Shown in pieces: positions 23,343 to 34,951 of a stretch of 64,000 nt of DNA. Every line of letters starts with the position of its first letter. The stretch's first letter is position 1. The notes beneath the pieces were generated by a model. It saw only the letters and a program-made list of their open reading frames with translations, did not search any database and was not told the DNA's origin. This stretch comes from Cucumis sativus (Eukaryota; Streptophyta; Magnoliopsida; Cucurbitales; Cucurbitaceae), in the NCBI RefSeq assembly GCF_000004075.3, contig NC_026657.2, positions 37,744,732 through 37,808,731 of the forward strand, written 5' to 3'. The translations under genes were made by a program, and so were the position numbers.

Positions 23343-26300
23343 CTACAACCCCAGCTTCTTTGAGAACCAGTCTGAAAGATTGGCTATTACAAATCCTGCA
23401 AACACCTGCAAACCAAAAGTATACAATTACCTGTCTACACAAGAACTCGATTTGATACAGAAAAGATTAAATCCCTATTGTTCGAAGGTTTGATTGTAAC
23501 AATTCTTTTAGTTCAAGTGATTGTGTCTTTTCCAAACTCCAATTACCAAATAACAATAATGTGGCTTGATTGCAAAGGTTTCTTCAAGTTTGTTGTGGTG
23601 GTTTTTGCCTTTTTACTGTAAGTGATAAAGGTATCATGGCATGACTCAAACAACTGCTAATCTATTGGTAGTTACCTGAGTTGAGCCAAGCATGTAAACT
23701 GCTGAGTAGTGACGACCATGGAGGAACATGTCAGCCAACATCGCAAGTGGGATGGTGAGGGACATGCCCAACGTTGCCACCAGTGGCGTAGTCCACACGA
23801 CACAGAGTGCCCTGGGTACAAAAGAAAAGGATGAGTGAGGAGGAATGGTGACAGGTGAACAGAACACAACACCTTGGTAAGCTTGACTCTATTTGACATA
23901 CCAGAAGTAATCAGAGAGTACGCTTCCAATAAATCCATTAGCGAGAACTACTTCTTCTGTCCTAAGAGAGTGAGGAATCGAAAACTTCGGTTCTATTCCC
24001 AAGGCTGTCAATGGCCAAACTGAAACAAAATTGAAATAAGAAAAAAGAAATGAATGAAGGAGAGCCTCACTGAACACAATGTCTCAAATCAAAGTGCTCT
24101 AATGTTTTAAGGATACAATGTTTGTCCTAATAGGATAATATATGATTTTCATTAATATTTACGGAAATGACTTTCACACCGAGACCACTTATTTATTTAA
24201 AAAACTTTTCTGCACAAATAACAGTCAAAGATAGAATTAACTAATTGAAAACTAAACTAAATTAGCCAATCCGCTAGCTACCGGCAGAAAACAAGCTTAA
24301 TATCACCTAACATTGGGGGCACCAGGCCACCTGCCACCCATCTATGTAAAATGCGCAACTTCTCATACAAAGACAAAATTCCAATCTCAAGAACCAGCAT
24401 TTAAAGAATGGTAAAGGAATCTTTCCAAATCCAATTCCTTCATCATATGTAGTGGAGCATAGTGAAAGAAACAACTAATGAGAAACATGAGAAAACTTAT
24501 GCACTCTGTTCAATAGATTGCAAAAAATATCAACAACTTTGCTTACCTAACCACCAAAGTGTGATAAGTGTGAAAAGACCAATGTATCCAAACAATTTTT
24601 GCACATCAACTCTCTCTCCTTCTTCACCAGCAAACTTCTTAAGAAGCACTACAGGAGAAATGAAAGAAACTAGTCAAATAAACAGTTAAACCACGATTTA
24701 AAAACTAGCCAGAATTATACACATTTATTACCAGTAAATAGACCATATGAAACAGCTGAGAGTAAACCAAAAAGATCTCCAATGAGGGAGTGTTCATTAC
24801 TGCAACAGAAAATTGGCAATCAGGGATGACAAAAATTCCTTACATAGCAGGCTAACACATCCATTACAAATGAGATATCCAGAGTTATTGGTAATGAAGG
24901 CTGTAGCTTGACCCCACTACCAAGTAATTTTTTAATGATTATTATAGGTAAAATTTGTGTGTTGGATTATGAGGATGGATTAACTTCTTTGGTAAAAGCA
25001 TACAAAATTTTTCATGTTTGTTTTACCAATGATTTCTCATGCAATAGTGAAAATTCAAGGTTGGTATATATAATTTTCCGCTCCAGCTTCACTAACAAAG
25101 GCAGATATTATATCAATAGACCATATCTATATATTTCCAGCGAAAAGAAATTTTGAATGATAGGAAAAAATTACATGAAAGAAAGATTGGGTACATACTC
25201 AGAAGCAGTTAGTTGTGACTCATCGGAAGCCCAGGTTTTACCAAGAGTTGTCATAACAACACCGGCCATACTAACGAAGACAGCAACGACTTTGACCATA
25301 TTTAATGAATCTTGGCCAAGGGCAGCACCAATAAACAGAGTAAAAAGTCCAGAAGTAGAGGACAAAACTGTTGTACTGGCAACACTTGTCCGGGCAAGTG
25401 CAGCATTTGAAAGATACTGCAAAAGGAGAATGTATTAGGAACTGCGATTGAGAGTTGTTAGAGATCTATACATGACAAATGTGTCTATAGAGATTTGCAC
25501 ATTAGGGATGCAAATGAAAGAAACATAAAGACCGTTCATTATGAATGATTAATGTCAATGTATCCACAGGGCTCATTTCCAGATTAACCTGATCCCATGT
25601 TAATTTGAGATTAACTACATCATCCACCAACTTTCCTCAAACTACAACTAGTGAGTACAATCTTCATACACGGAACCATGCTAAGAGAATAATATCTAAA
25701 GCAAAGCAACTATCTATGAAATCATTTACACAAAGCCCAAGTATAACATCAAAGTGAGCATATCTCTGTGGCATTCAAACTTCACACGATGCTATATGAA
25801 TTGAACACCTAACTTGATTATCTTTGACAAGCGACAAAGATCTTGAGCCCGTATTTCTAGAATGGGATTGAGAACATCTCATTGGGATAGTATTAGAAGT
25901 CTAACTAGCAAATTAGAAACCCAACAATTAGAAGTTGTCACAAAAATTTAGAAGATACGCCAATGTTTGTGCAAGAACACTTGAAATCCTATCATACTTA
26001 TGGTTGAGAATTTTTTTTTTATCAAATATGCTTGAGAAGTTTTTGAATCGACTAAAACACTTCAAACACCTACATTCACATAAATATTTATTAGTAAAAA
26101 AACGGTCAACAGTTTGTTTAGGGTCCCCAACCATTCAATTGGATAAAAGTTCAGTGAACCAAATAAAAAGAACCAAAGAGTGCGCTAACTTGCCTCGGTA
26201 ACAAACCAGATGGGCGCAATGTAGAATCCATATGTGGCAATTTCCCTGTTAGTAAGTTCCTTCTCCTGTTTCAATATATACGGATCATCTTTATTTCTAG

Positions 26301-27433
26301 AAACAAGGGGGCTTTCTTCAGCATGAGTTGAAAAATCAGCATCACTGTCTTTTCTAGTGAAATTCCCCTGAAGTTCCACATCCAAGCTTGTCTCCCCTCC
26401 ACTTTGTTTTAGAGCACAAGTCTCACTGAAGCTTTCTGCATTTTTACCACTTTTAGAAGAGTGGCGTTTTACCAAATTACAAAACCAATCCTTAAGGAAT
26501 GCTATTGGGAGGTAAACTACCATGAGAGAAGCTCCGAGATATGTTATTGCAAAAGGCTGCTTGTAAGCAGTAAATATGTCCTGCGAAGAAAGGGAAACAA
26601 AAAAAATAAGAAAACATACAAAAGTAAGGACTTGACCCTAGCCTGAAAACATGCTAATAACAAAAGTTGAACAAGTTACGAAACATTGAACGGCTGCTCC
26701 ATGCCTTCTAACCAAATGTCACCATGGAAATAGAAATACTAGTGAACTATCAGTAGGGTAAAAAAAGCACTGATGAACTATTTAAAATAACCATACAAGA
26801 TTGCTCCTTAAAAGGTTAGTTGTCCACCGACAATAAATAAGTTATCAGCTTTGAATGGAAGGCCTAGCAAAGAATATCAAGACCTGTGGAGTGTCCTGAT
26901 TCCTGGATCTCTAGAAAAGGACAACAAAATCTCTGAAAACACGCCCAAGTCTCTTAGCTACACGAAACTAACTTCACCGACTGAGATAATTCTAACCTAG
27001 CAACCGAAATCCGAAGACTCCCAGCTCAAATTCAATCAAAATTTCTAAAGTCAAAATAGAGTAAAGAGAAAACCAAAACCCAAAAACAGACCATTCTGCA
27101 AACAAGCTCTAAATGCTTCAGAAACACAGAATTCCAAAAGAAAATGCAGAACAGAGTTCCAAGCTAAAAACCAAAACAGCACCTACATTGAAGCAAGCAT
27201 ATAAAATACACAAATAAAACCTGCTCGCATTCCAAAATCCCAACTACCCAACAAGCTCCCAAAATTGGAAGTTCACAACGTATACAGCTACAAACAACTC
27301 AAGATCTTGCACTTTAAAGTCGAGTACAAAAACAAAAGGGATGAACACAAACCTGGGTCACTTCGGCTGAGGTAACCCATATAATAACAACAGTCACTAT
27401 GAGGAACAAACCAGCCTTATACCTCCAACCCAT
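23343..27433 (-). CDS. SLC35F-like transporter (drug/metabolite transporter superfamily), 390 aa
   Basis: Eight exons (minus strand): 27433-27353, 26580-26194, 25416-25199, 24799-24732, 24648-24547, 24019-23902, 23811-23676, 23405-23343; 1173 nt including TAG. About ten hydrophobic helices are seen, beginning with [20 protein letters not shown] and followed by [21 protein letters not shown] hydrophilic loop of about 80 residues (residues 64-143, rich in Ser, Glu and Lys) separates helices 2 and 3, as in SLC35F5 and yeast YML018C. Later helices include [70 protein letters not shown] and [20 protein letters not shown]. The C-terminus is DWFSKKLGL. Substrate and membrane are unknown; related proteins sit in vacuolar or Golgi-type membranes. 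The intron after 26194 appears to begin with GC (GAG|GCAAGT), because any GT nearby breaks the frame into the next exon (YLSNAALAR). Confidence 0.88.
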
Positions 27434-28616
27434 CACGAAAAAACACAAAACCCAGATAGAAAAATCACAGAACTCGAAAAGGGATCGACGTTGTTCTTCC
27501 AGATCTCAAAGGTCGCTTCAAATTCAGTGGTGGGAAATGGGAAAACGTGAAAAAAACGGATCTGGGAAGGGGGAAAGTGAATGGGTTGGTGAGAAAGAAC
27601 AATGGGTGCTTGAAGATGGTTATATTGCAATGGGTAGATTGTTAATGAAGAGAAACGCAGAGATACGAAGAATTAAAGCTATGGGGTGGTGGTTACTTCC
27701 CGTCTATCCCTCCCTCTCTTCTCTTCGCTTGCTGCTTCGCCGTCCTTCCAACCTGTCCCGTTCTTTTATTGCTATTTCGTCAGCACCAAAAAACCGATGA
27801 TCATTGAATTCCGCGTTTCTCGCTCTTCGTCTTTTTTTCTTTATTTGGTATTTAAAATACAAATCCAAAATCATATACATTTTCATTTCACTCTAATTTT
27901 CCTCTCTAATCAATTTTCGAATTTAGTCGTTTTAGTTTCATAAATTTTTTTATACAAATTGACTTCTAATTTATTTTCTACACCAATCCAAATTGTAATT
28001 AATCTAAATAACCCCAATGCTTAATTGTCTAATCTTTCGAATCTCATGTAAATGTCTTTAATTTTACATGTTTAATTGAAATTTAATTGAGAAATCAAGT
28101 GAAAGTGTAAGAAAGGTATAACATATTAAATCAATTAAAAAAAATATAAGTATTATTTTTAAGTTAGTATGTCAAATTATAAGTGAAGTCTTTATCAAAT
28201 GGATACCAATCTTTTTCTATTTATTAAATAAATGTAAATTGTGATACCAAAAGGTAAATTAAAAAAGAAAACGTTCTTTTTACGATTTAATTTCACTTTT
28301 AATTTATTTGACTATTTTCTTTAATGATTTTTTTTTCTTTGACTACTTGTTTAAAATATTGAAATTTGTCCAAATATATGGAATGAATTTTTACACACAG
28401 TAGCAACAGTGTATGCAAATTATTTTCGATCATATAACATTTTTCCATTTGTGTAAATATTTTGTGATTTTTATTATATTTAAAAAGATACTGATTTATA
28501 TAATTGGTATAAGATTAATGTATGATATATCATTTTATATTTAAGTTGTTGAAACTTTCCATTAAAAAATATATCAATTTAAACTTCAATAAATATTTTT
28601 TTTAAAAATTATGAAA

Positions 28617-28620
<4 letters not shown>

Positions 28621-28685
<65 letters not shown>
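28621..28685. repeat. (AT)n microsatellite
   Basis: About 32 uninterrupted AT dinucleotides. Its length in an assembly should be treated as approximate. Confidence 0.95.
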
Positions 28686-28688
<3 letters not shown>

Positions 28689-30690
28689 TTAATGAAAAAA
28701 TATAAAAAAAAGTGTCCAAACGAAATTACGTCAATTAAGTAAAACAAGACAAGATATTTATATTATTACCTCGAATCTTTCACCTAAAAAATTCAAAATA
28801 GTAAAAAATAAAGTGAAAAGTAAAAAAGTACTTTATATATAGCAACATTTTAAAAAATTATAAATATAACTAAATCTATTAATAAATAAAAAATTGTAAT
28901 AAAGTCTAAATTATCGTATATAAAAATAGTTAAATTTAAACATCAAATATTTATACGATTTCGATCAAATCTAAGTATCTTTAGAAAAAAAAAAGAAATC
29001 GTTTAGATTTTGTTATTCAAATTTAAAAAATAATTGTTTAAATTACGATCAAATCCTAAACAATGTTGTTCCAAAATAATGGTTTTCCAAATATGTTAGG
29101 TTCGATTAATTGAAGTTTTTGAATTTTTTCTTGTGAAACAATGAGTTTTTTCTATTTTTCAAATTGTTGACAACTATTTGTTCTATTTCTTGAAAGTCCA
29201 ATAATTATATTATAAAAATTTAGTCTATTTTTAATCACATTCTACCAAACACATTATCCTCACCTAATTTTGCATTCTATATTGAGTTTTAACACTAATT
29301 TAATTAAAAAGTGTGGAGCAAAACATTCCAACTAATTTAATTTGCACTATATTGGTGGTTTTAGGATTCAACCATAATATTCTCATGCATTGAGAAGTTA
29401 GAGTGGTTGTAAATAATGTATAGGTTAACAACCCTCTGCCTCTCTTATAACTAAATTAATTACAACTTAGTTCACATAATTATCATCATCTTAAATGTGG
29501 GAGGTTTAATCCTCATTTTCCGTAACTATCGTACTCAAATAAATATATATATATAGTTTGTTGTCCAAAGAAAAAATAATATGAACATTTAACCAAGAGG
29601 TAGGAAACATATACGTTAATTGAATAGTATTCGTCTTGATCGTTAATTTAATGTCAGTATAGATGGTTGTTTTAAAATATAGCAAAATAAACTAAAATAT
29701 TTACAAATGTAACAAAATATTATATTTATTTGTATATGATTTTATTAAAAAAAATATTTACATTATTTGTAAATACTATATTTGTCATTTAATTCATTTT
29801 ACTATATTTGAAAATGACCTTATTTTAAGTCATTTCTATAAATAATCTACTCCAAAATAAAATCAACATGAAACGAGTTCAAAGTGAGATGAGTTATGAC
29901 CTCTATTTTGAGGTCCAAATTAAAAATGAGAGAGATTTGAAAAGCAAATGAAGAGTAGCATTCTCTTTGAATCATCATGTGAATTTACCAATTTGCTTAT
30001 GAAAATCACCCACACGTTTGCATATGAAAACACCACCCAATGATACACGATTCTTGATGTTCTATGCTTTATGTTCTATATATGTTAGTTACTCCATCTT
30101 TTATACTCCATATCATTTTATTTCATTCCATATAAACAAAAATTTCAAGATTTTGATATTTTAAGAATTTTGAGGAAGTTTTTTTATTTTGTTTTTTAAC
30201 TAGTTACATTGGATAGATCAAATTTCTAAAATTTCACGCCACAAATCATTTTATATGATGAATGAAGTTTATAAGACTTCCTATTCTTTTACTGTCAATT
30301 TTGATCGATTTTCAAATTTATTTTCAATTCAAATCTTTCATTTCTAAGGAAATTGTATTTCAAAAAAGATAAGTTATTACTAATAGCCCGAAACAAAGTG
30401 AAACTATTTATAAAATATAGTAAAATAGGCTAATTCGATAAATTTTGATATATTTTATAAATAATTACAATCTAAAACCAAATAAAAAATGAACCGAACC
30501 GGTTTTAACTACTATGTATTTATTTTTATACTTTTATATCTATATATTAAAAAAAAGTAAAACCAAATTAAAATCTAAATGGCTTTTAATTTAAATAACA
30601 AGAGAGAAAATCAAACCGAAACCAAATTAGTTTTTAAAAACTTTAAAATTACCAAAACTAAATTTAAAATTAACGAAACCAATAAATGGG

Positions 30691-30728
30691 TTTGATTCGG
30701 TTTAACCTCCAAACCAAACCGAATCAAA
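30691..30728. repeat. Perfect 13-bp inverted repeat
   Basis: TTTGATTCGGTTT at 30691-30703 and its exact reverse complement AAACCGAATCAAA at 30716-30728 are separated by 12 bases. It sits in a stretch rich in related CCGAAACC words (30490-30728), which suggests the end of a repeat element rather than a regulatory hairpin. Confidence 0.6.
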
Positions 30729-30844
30729 TCGTTTCCACAATGTAATTCCTCTCAAATTAACTGTTTTTTTTCCTTTTTCTTTTTTTGTTGGTTATAAGAA
30801 GCGACGACATGGACCCCGCAGAAGCTGGAAATCACTATGAGAGT

Positions 30845-30853
30845 CCACGTGGC
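30845..30853 (+). promoter_or_regulatory. G-box/ABRE-type element before the synaptotagmin gene
   Basis: CCACGTGGC is a perfect palindromic G-box with the ACGTGGC core bound by bZIP factors in plants. It lies about 310 bases before the ATG at 31166, a normal promoter position. ABA or light responsiveness is inferred only from the motif. Confidence 0.4.
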
Positions 30854-31165
30854 AAGAAAATGCAACCGTTAACTTGGAACCAAGTACCTCAAAACCTCCT
30901 CTGAATAACGAAGAAAATCCGATCTCACTGTAGAAAGACGCCAAACCAAAGAAAAGAACCAATTCTTCTTCTTCTTCCTCCTTCCACGACCTTCAAATTC
31001 CGTTCATGGAACAAATCTTCATTCACACTGTCTCCTCTTCTTTCATTTCTCCATTGCCTTCCCGTCCGGAATACATGCCTTTCGCCATTGCACACCTTAC
31101 CTACTAGCTTCATTTCTCTTTTCTTTGCCTTTGATTTTCTCACCTCTCTCTTCGAATCTCCCCTC

Positions 31166-34100
31166 ATGTCGTTCTTCTCCGGTATCTTCCTTGGCGTTGT
31201 TGTCGGAGTCCTACTTGTTATCGCTTTTGCTCGCGCCGGGAATGCTCGCGCCAAACATCGCTCTGATTTGGTATATATTCCTTTTTGCATTTTATTTCTT
31301 CCGCCTTGCTCTTGGTTTGATGCAATGCAATGCTCTGTTCTTGTTCTTCCTTTTTTTTTTTTTCGTGATTTAGGCTACGACTATCGCGGCATTTGCTAGG
31401 ATGACAGCGCAGGATTCTAGGAAAATTCTTCCCAAGGAATTTTACCCATCGTGGGTTGTATTTACGCAGCGACAGAAGGTTCGTTCGTTTTCTGTTTTTT
31501 ACTTGATAGATTAGAAGATCTCATTTGATGCTAGTGTCTGGACGTGGAGAAGGATTGATTTCAGGATTTTGAGTTGTAATTTCTTTGTAATATGTAATTT
31601 GCAGTTAACTTGGCTTAATCTTCAGCTTGATAAAATCTGGCCATATGTTGATGCGGTAATCCAAATCTGCACTTCTTTGATGGCTTAACTCATTAGTCTA
31701 TGGTGTTGATTCTCGAGTCGATTCGTCTTTTTTTTTTTTTTTTTTCCTTTTGTTATTATGTTCTGGCATTCTATGGGATGGCGATTTATTTAGGCAGCAT
31801 CGGAGCTGATAAGGAGCAATGTGGAGCCGGTTCTAGAAGAATTTCGACCGGTGATATTATCTTCTTTGAAATTCTCAAAGTTGACCTTGGGTACTGTGGC
31901 TCCAAGTTTTACAGGTATTAAATTGGTTTGATAATCAAGTCATTGCAGATATAAACCATATTCACTACTAGTTATCACGAACTTCTAAATCAAAACAATG
32001 TGAATTCATTTATACCAATGCAAGATAGGCGTTCTGTTCTGTAGGAATTTCTGTACTTGAAGATGAGCCAGATACCGGTGGAATAACTTTGGAGTTGGAG
32101 ATGCAATGGGATGGTAATCCAAACATTGTTCTTGACATCAAAACTAAACTCGGCGTTTCTTTACCAGTACAGGTAATAAAGAGGTTCCTGTTTTGATGAA
32201 ATTCTGTTTAATAGAGATTCTGATTTTTGAATATGTATTCAATCATGAGAAATAAAGTAAATGAATTCGTGTCGTAGCTTCTTCTTCCTCACCAATCTCC
32301 TCTCTTATTTCCTTACTTATTTATTTAGGTAAAAGATATTGCATTCACAGGGCTTTTCAGATTAATTTTCAAGCCATTGGTTGATGAGTTTCCTTGCTTT
32401 GGAGCAGTGTGTTATTCTCTAAGGAAAAAGGTAAGTTAAGGGATGAAGAAAATTACATACTTCTTTAGAGACTTTTTGTATAGTACACTTGTGACTCAAC
32501 ACTAATGCATCACCATTATTTATGGTTCGATTGACAGAAAAATCTTGATTTTAAACTAAAAATTATTGGAGGAGACATATCATCGATTCCTGGGGTTTCT
32601 GATGCTATTGAGGTAAATCGGACTTGTTTGATTTTTCGGGCTCTTGTGGCACAACAATTTTCTGTTGTATAAGCCAAACTCATGGACTCTTCTATTCCAG
32701 GAAACAATCAGAGATGCTATTGAAGGTACTATAACGTGGCCAGTCCGGAAGATTGTGCCCATCCTAGCAGGAGATTACAGGTATGTTAAAAAAGCAGAAC
32801 ATGAAGATTTACTTAATGATCGATCACCAAACGGTGTCATGCTCATAGTCATATGTTTATTATTTATAGCGATCTAGAGGTGAAACCTGTTGGAACATTA
32901 GAAGTGAAGCTTGTGCAGGCAAAGGAATTAACCAATAAAGACATTATAGGAAAGTCGGATCCTTATGCTGTGCTGTTTGTACGGCCATTGAAAGAGAGAA
33001 TGAAAACAAGTAAAACCATTGTAAGACAGTTTTTCTTTTCATTTTGTTTTTGGTTTTTAATGGCTGAACTGAAATAAGTTTTCCTTTTGTTGTTTCCGGT
33101 CAGAATAATCAATTGAATCCCATATGGAACGAGCACTTTAATTTTATTGTTGAAGATGCATCTACTCAGCACTTGACTATAAGAGTTTTCGACGATGAAG
33201 GAGTCCAGGCCTCTGAACTAATTGGCTGTGCTCAAGTAGCATTAAAGGATCTCGAGCCCGGTAAAGTGAAGGATGTTTGGTTGAAGCTGGTCAAAGATTT
33301 GGAGATCCAAAGAGATAACAAATACAGGGGTCAGGTCAGAAATCCATTACATCGCTTCCAACTTAATTTGGGTTGTATTAAACAGAGTAATCTACTTAAC
33401 TTTTATGCATGTACACAGGTGCATTTGGAGCTTCTTTACTATCCATATGGCACTGATCAGAGCCTCTACATAAACCCATTTAACCCAGATTATGCATTGA
33501 CCTCAGTGGAGAAGGCTCTAAAGATGGCTCCGAGTGGTTCCGAAGATGCAGATTCTGGAAAACCAAGCTCCCCAAAGAAGAGGGATACGATTGTAAGAGG
33601 AGTGCTATCTGTAACAGTAATAGCTGCTGAAGATTTGCCTGCTGTAGATTTCATGGGAAAAGCCGACCCTTACGTTGTTCTCATTATGAAGAAATCCGAG
33701 ACCAAAGTTAAAACCAGGGTGAGGTTCTCAGTTTTGTATTGAAAGAATGAAATAATATATACACACACGCACACACTAGTTTGCAGCATGTCTTTTTACA
33801 ACTTTCTTTGATTACCTTCATACTAATCCTTCATTCCATACTACTCTTGTCGTTAATAAACCTCAAATTGATTGTTAATGATTATCATTGTTACTATTTC
33901 CTTGATGATATGTTAACAAGAACGGAAGTTGTCTCGTCAATATTGAAATATCAAACTTTAAAAGCTCACCATTGGATGATTTCACTAGGTTGTACATGAC
34001 ACCGTGAATCCTGTCTGGAATCAAACGTTCGACTTTCTGGTGGAGGATGCATTACATGATATGCTGATTGTAGAGGTCTGGGATCACGACACTTTTGGAA

Positions 34101-34951
34101 AGGTAATCTTCTCTATCTCAATCAATTAAACTGTAGAATTTTGTCTAACTTGGGTGGAGAAAAAAAATTGAAGCCTAGGCATTTTATATGGTTTGAATAT
34201 TACTTCGATTAATAAAACCCAACATATAAATTATCGAAGACACCGACTGAGCAACTAAAAAACATGTAAACTATTGCCCAATAAAAATATATTTAGTTGC
34301 GTACAGACAACACCTATCTTTGTGTATCTCACAAAATTGTCCAATCATGTCATTTGGCAACTTCTATTTTTTATTTTTTGTATTGTTATTATTATTATTA
34401 TTTTGTGTGTGATTAGAGGGATACATAAAGATGGGTTGCCCTACAAATGGTACTTCCCTCTTAACTAGTTCCTACTCCCCACCACTTAAATACATGAGGA
34501 TGTGGTACATGTCAAAAACTTAAAGGTGCTTGGTTTGAATTTCCTACTTCCCGCCCCCATTTAGGTTTACCACTCTTGAGTGGTATTTTCTAGTTTTTAG
34601 TACGAATTGGGAAATAATGTTGCATCTCTTTTTATGTTACCATATTGACTTACAACTAAATCTAATAAACTTTTAATATCAAACAAACATAATATATCTT
34701 GCTCGGATACCCATACTAAACTAGGAATAAATCTAAAAACTCAAGTCGATGGGTGGAGGAGAGTGTATTTGATCATTGAGCACTTGTTTAATATTTATAT
34801 ACAGGATAAACTGGGGAGGGTCATAATGACTTTGACCAGAGCAATATTGGAAGGGGAAATTCAGGATAATTTTCCATTGGAAGGCGCCAAATCAGGACGG
34901 GTTTTTCTACATCTCAAGTGGGCAGCTCAGCCGATGTTCCGAGATACTTGA
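31166..34951 (+). CDS. SYT4/5: Plant synaptotagmin (SYT4/SYT5 clade), SMP plus two C2 domains, 569 aa
   Basis: Thirteen exons (plus strand): 31166-31270, 31374-31478, 31605-31655, 31794-31914, 32045-32172, 32329-32430, 32538-32612, 32701-32780, 32870-33020, 33104-33334, 33419-33718, 33989-34102, 34805-34951; 1710 nt including TGA. Plant SYTs tether the ER to the plasma membrane and move lipids there. An N-terminal membrane anchor (FFSGIFLGVVVGVLLVIAFA) is followed by the SMP lipid-transfer domain (about 65-245; KLTLGTVAPSFTG, MQWDGNPNIVLDIKT). C2A (about 264-380) contains KDIIGKSDPYAV and VFDDEGVQASELIG; C2B (about 443-560) contains VDFMGKADPYVV and VWDHDTFGKDKLG. C2B keeps acidic residues in both calcium-binding loops (D460, D466, D515, D517, D522); C2A keeps D280 and D286 but its second loop is less acidic. 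The open frame extends 5' without an ATG, so 31166 is the start. Confidence 0.95.
34500..34570 (+). repeat. SINE-like B-box fragment in the last SYT intron
   Basis: The sequence around 34527-34560 (TGCTTGGTTTGAATTTCC, then CTTCCCGCCCCCATTT) resembles the B-box and downstream C-rich part of tRNA-derived elements. It lies inside the 700-bp intron before the last exon. Weak; only one promoter box is clear. Confidence 0.3.

Larger units (their letters stand above)
27434..30840. other. Intergenic, AT-rich, repeats
   Basis: The 5' flank of the transporter gene reaches to about 27830. Then come long AT-rich stretches containing an AT microsatellite (28621-28685), copies of the 'tatagcaaaa' repeat family (28830-28900, 29660-29820, 30400-30470), SINE-like scraps (29445-29530), and a region of AACCGAAACC words ending in a perfect inverted repeat (30691-30728). 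No gene was seen. Confidence 0.5.

Noticed and set aside
27433..27630. 65-codon frame ending in TGATG at the transporter start codon, as a possible uORF
   Set aside because: It opens only with TTG and has no internal ATG.
30809..30907. 32-codon frame starting at an upstream ATG before SYT
   Set aside because: It overlaps the G-box/promoter region and probably lies upstream of the transcription start.
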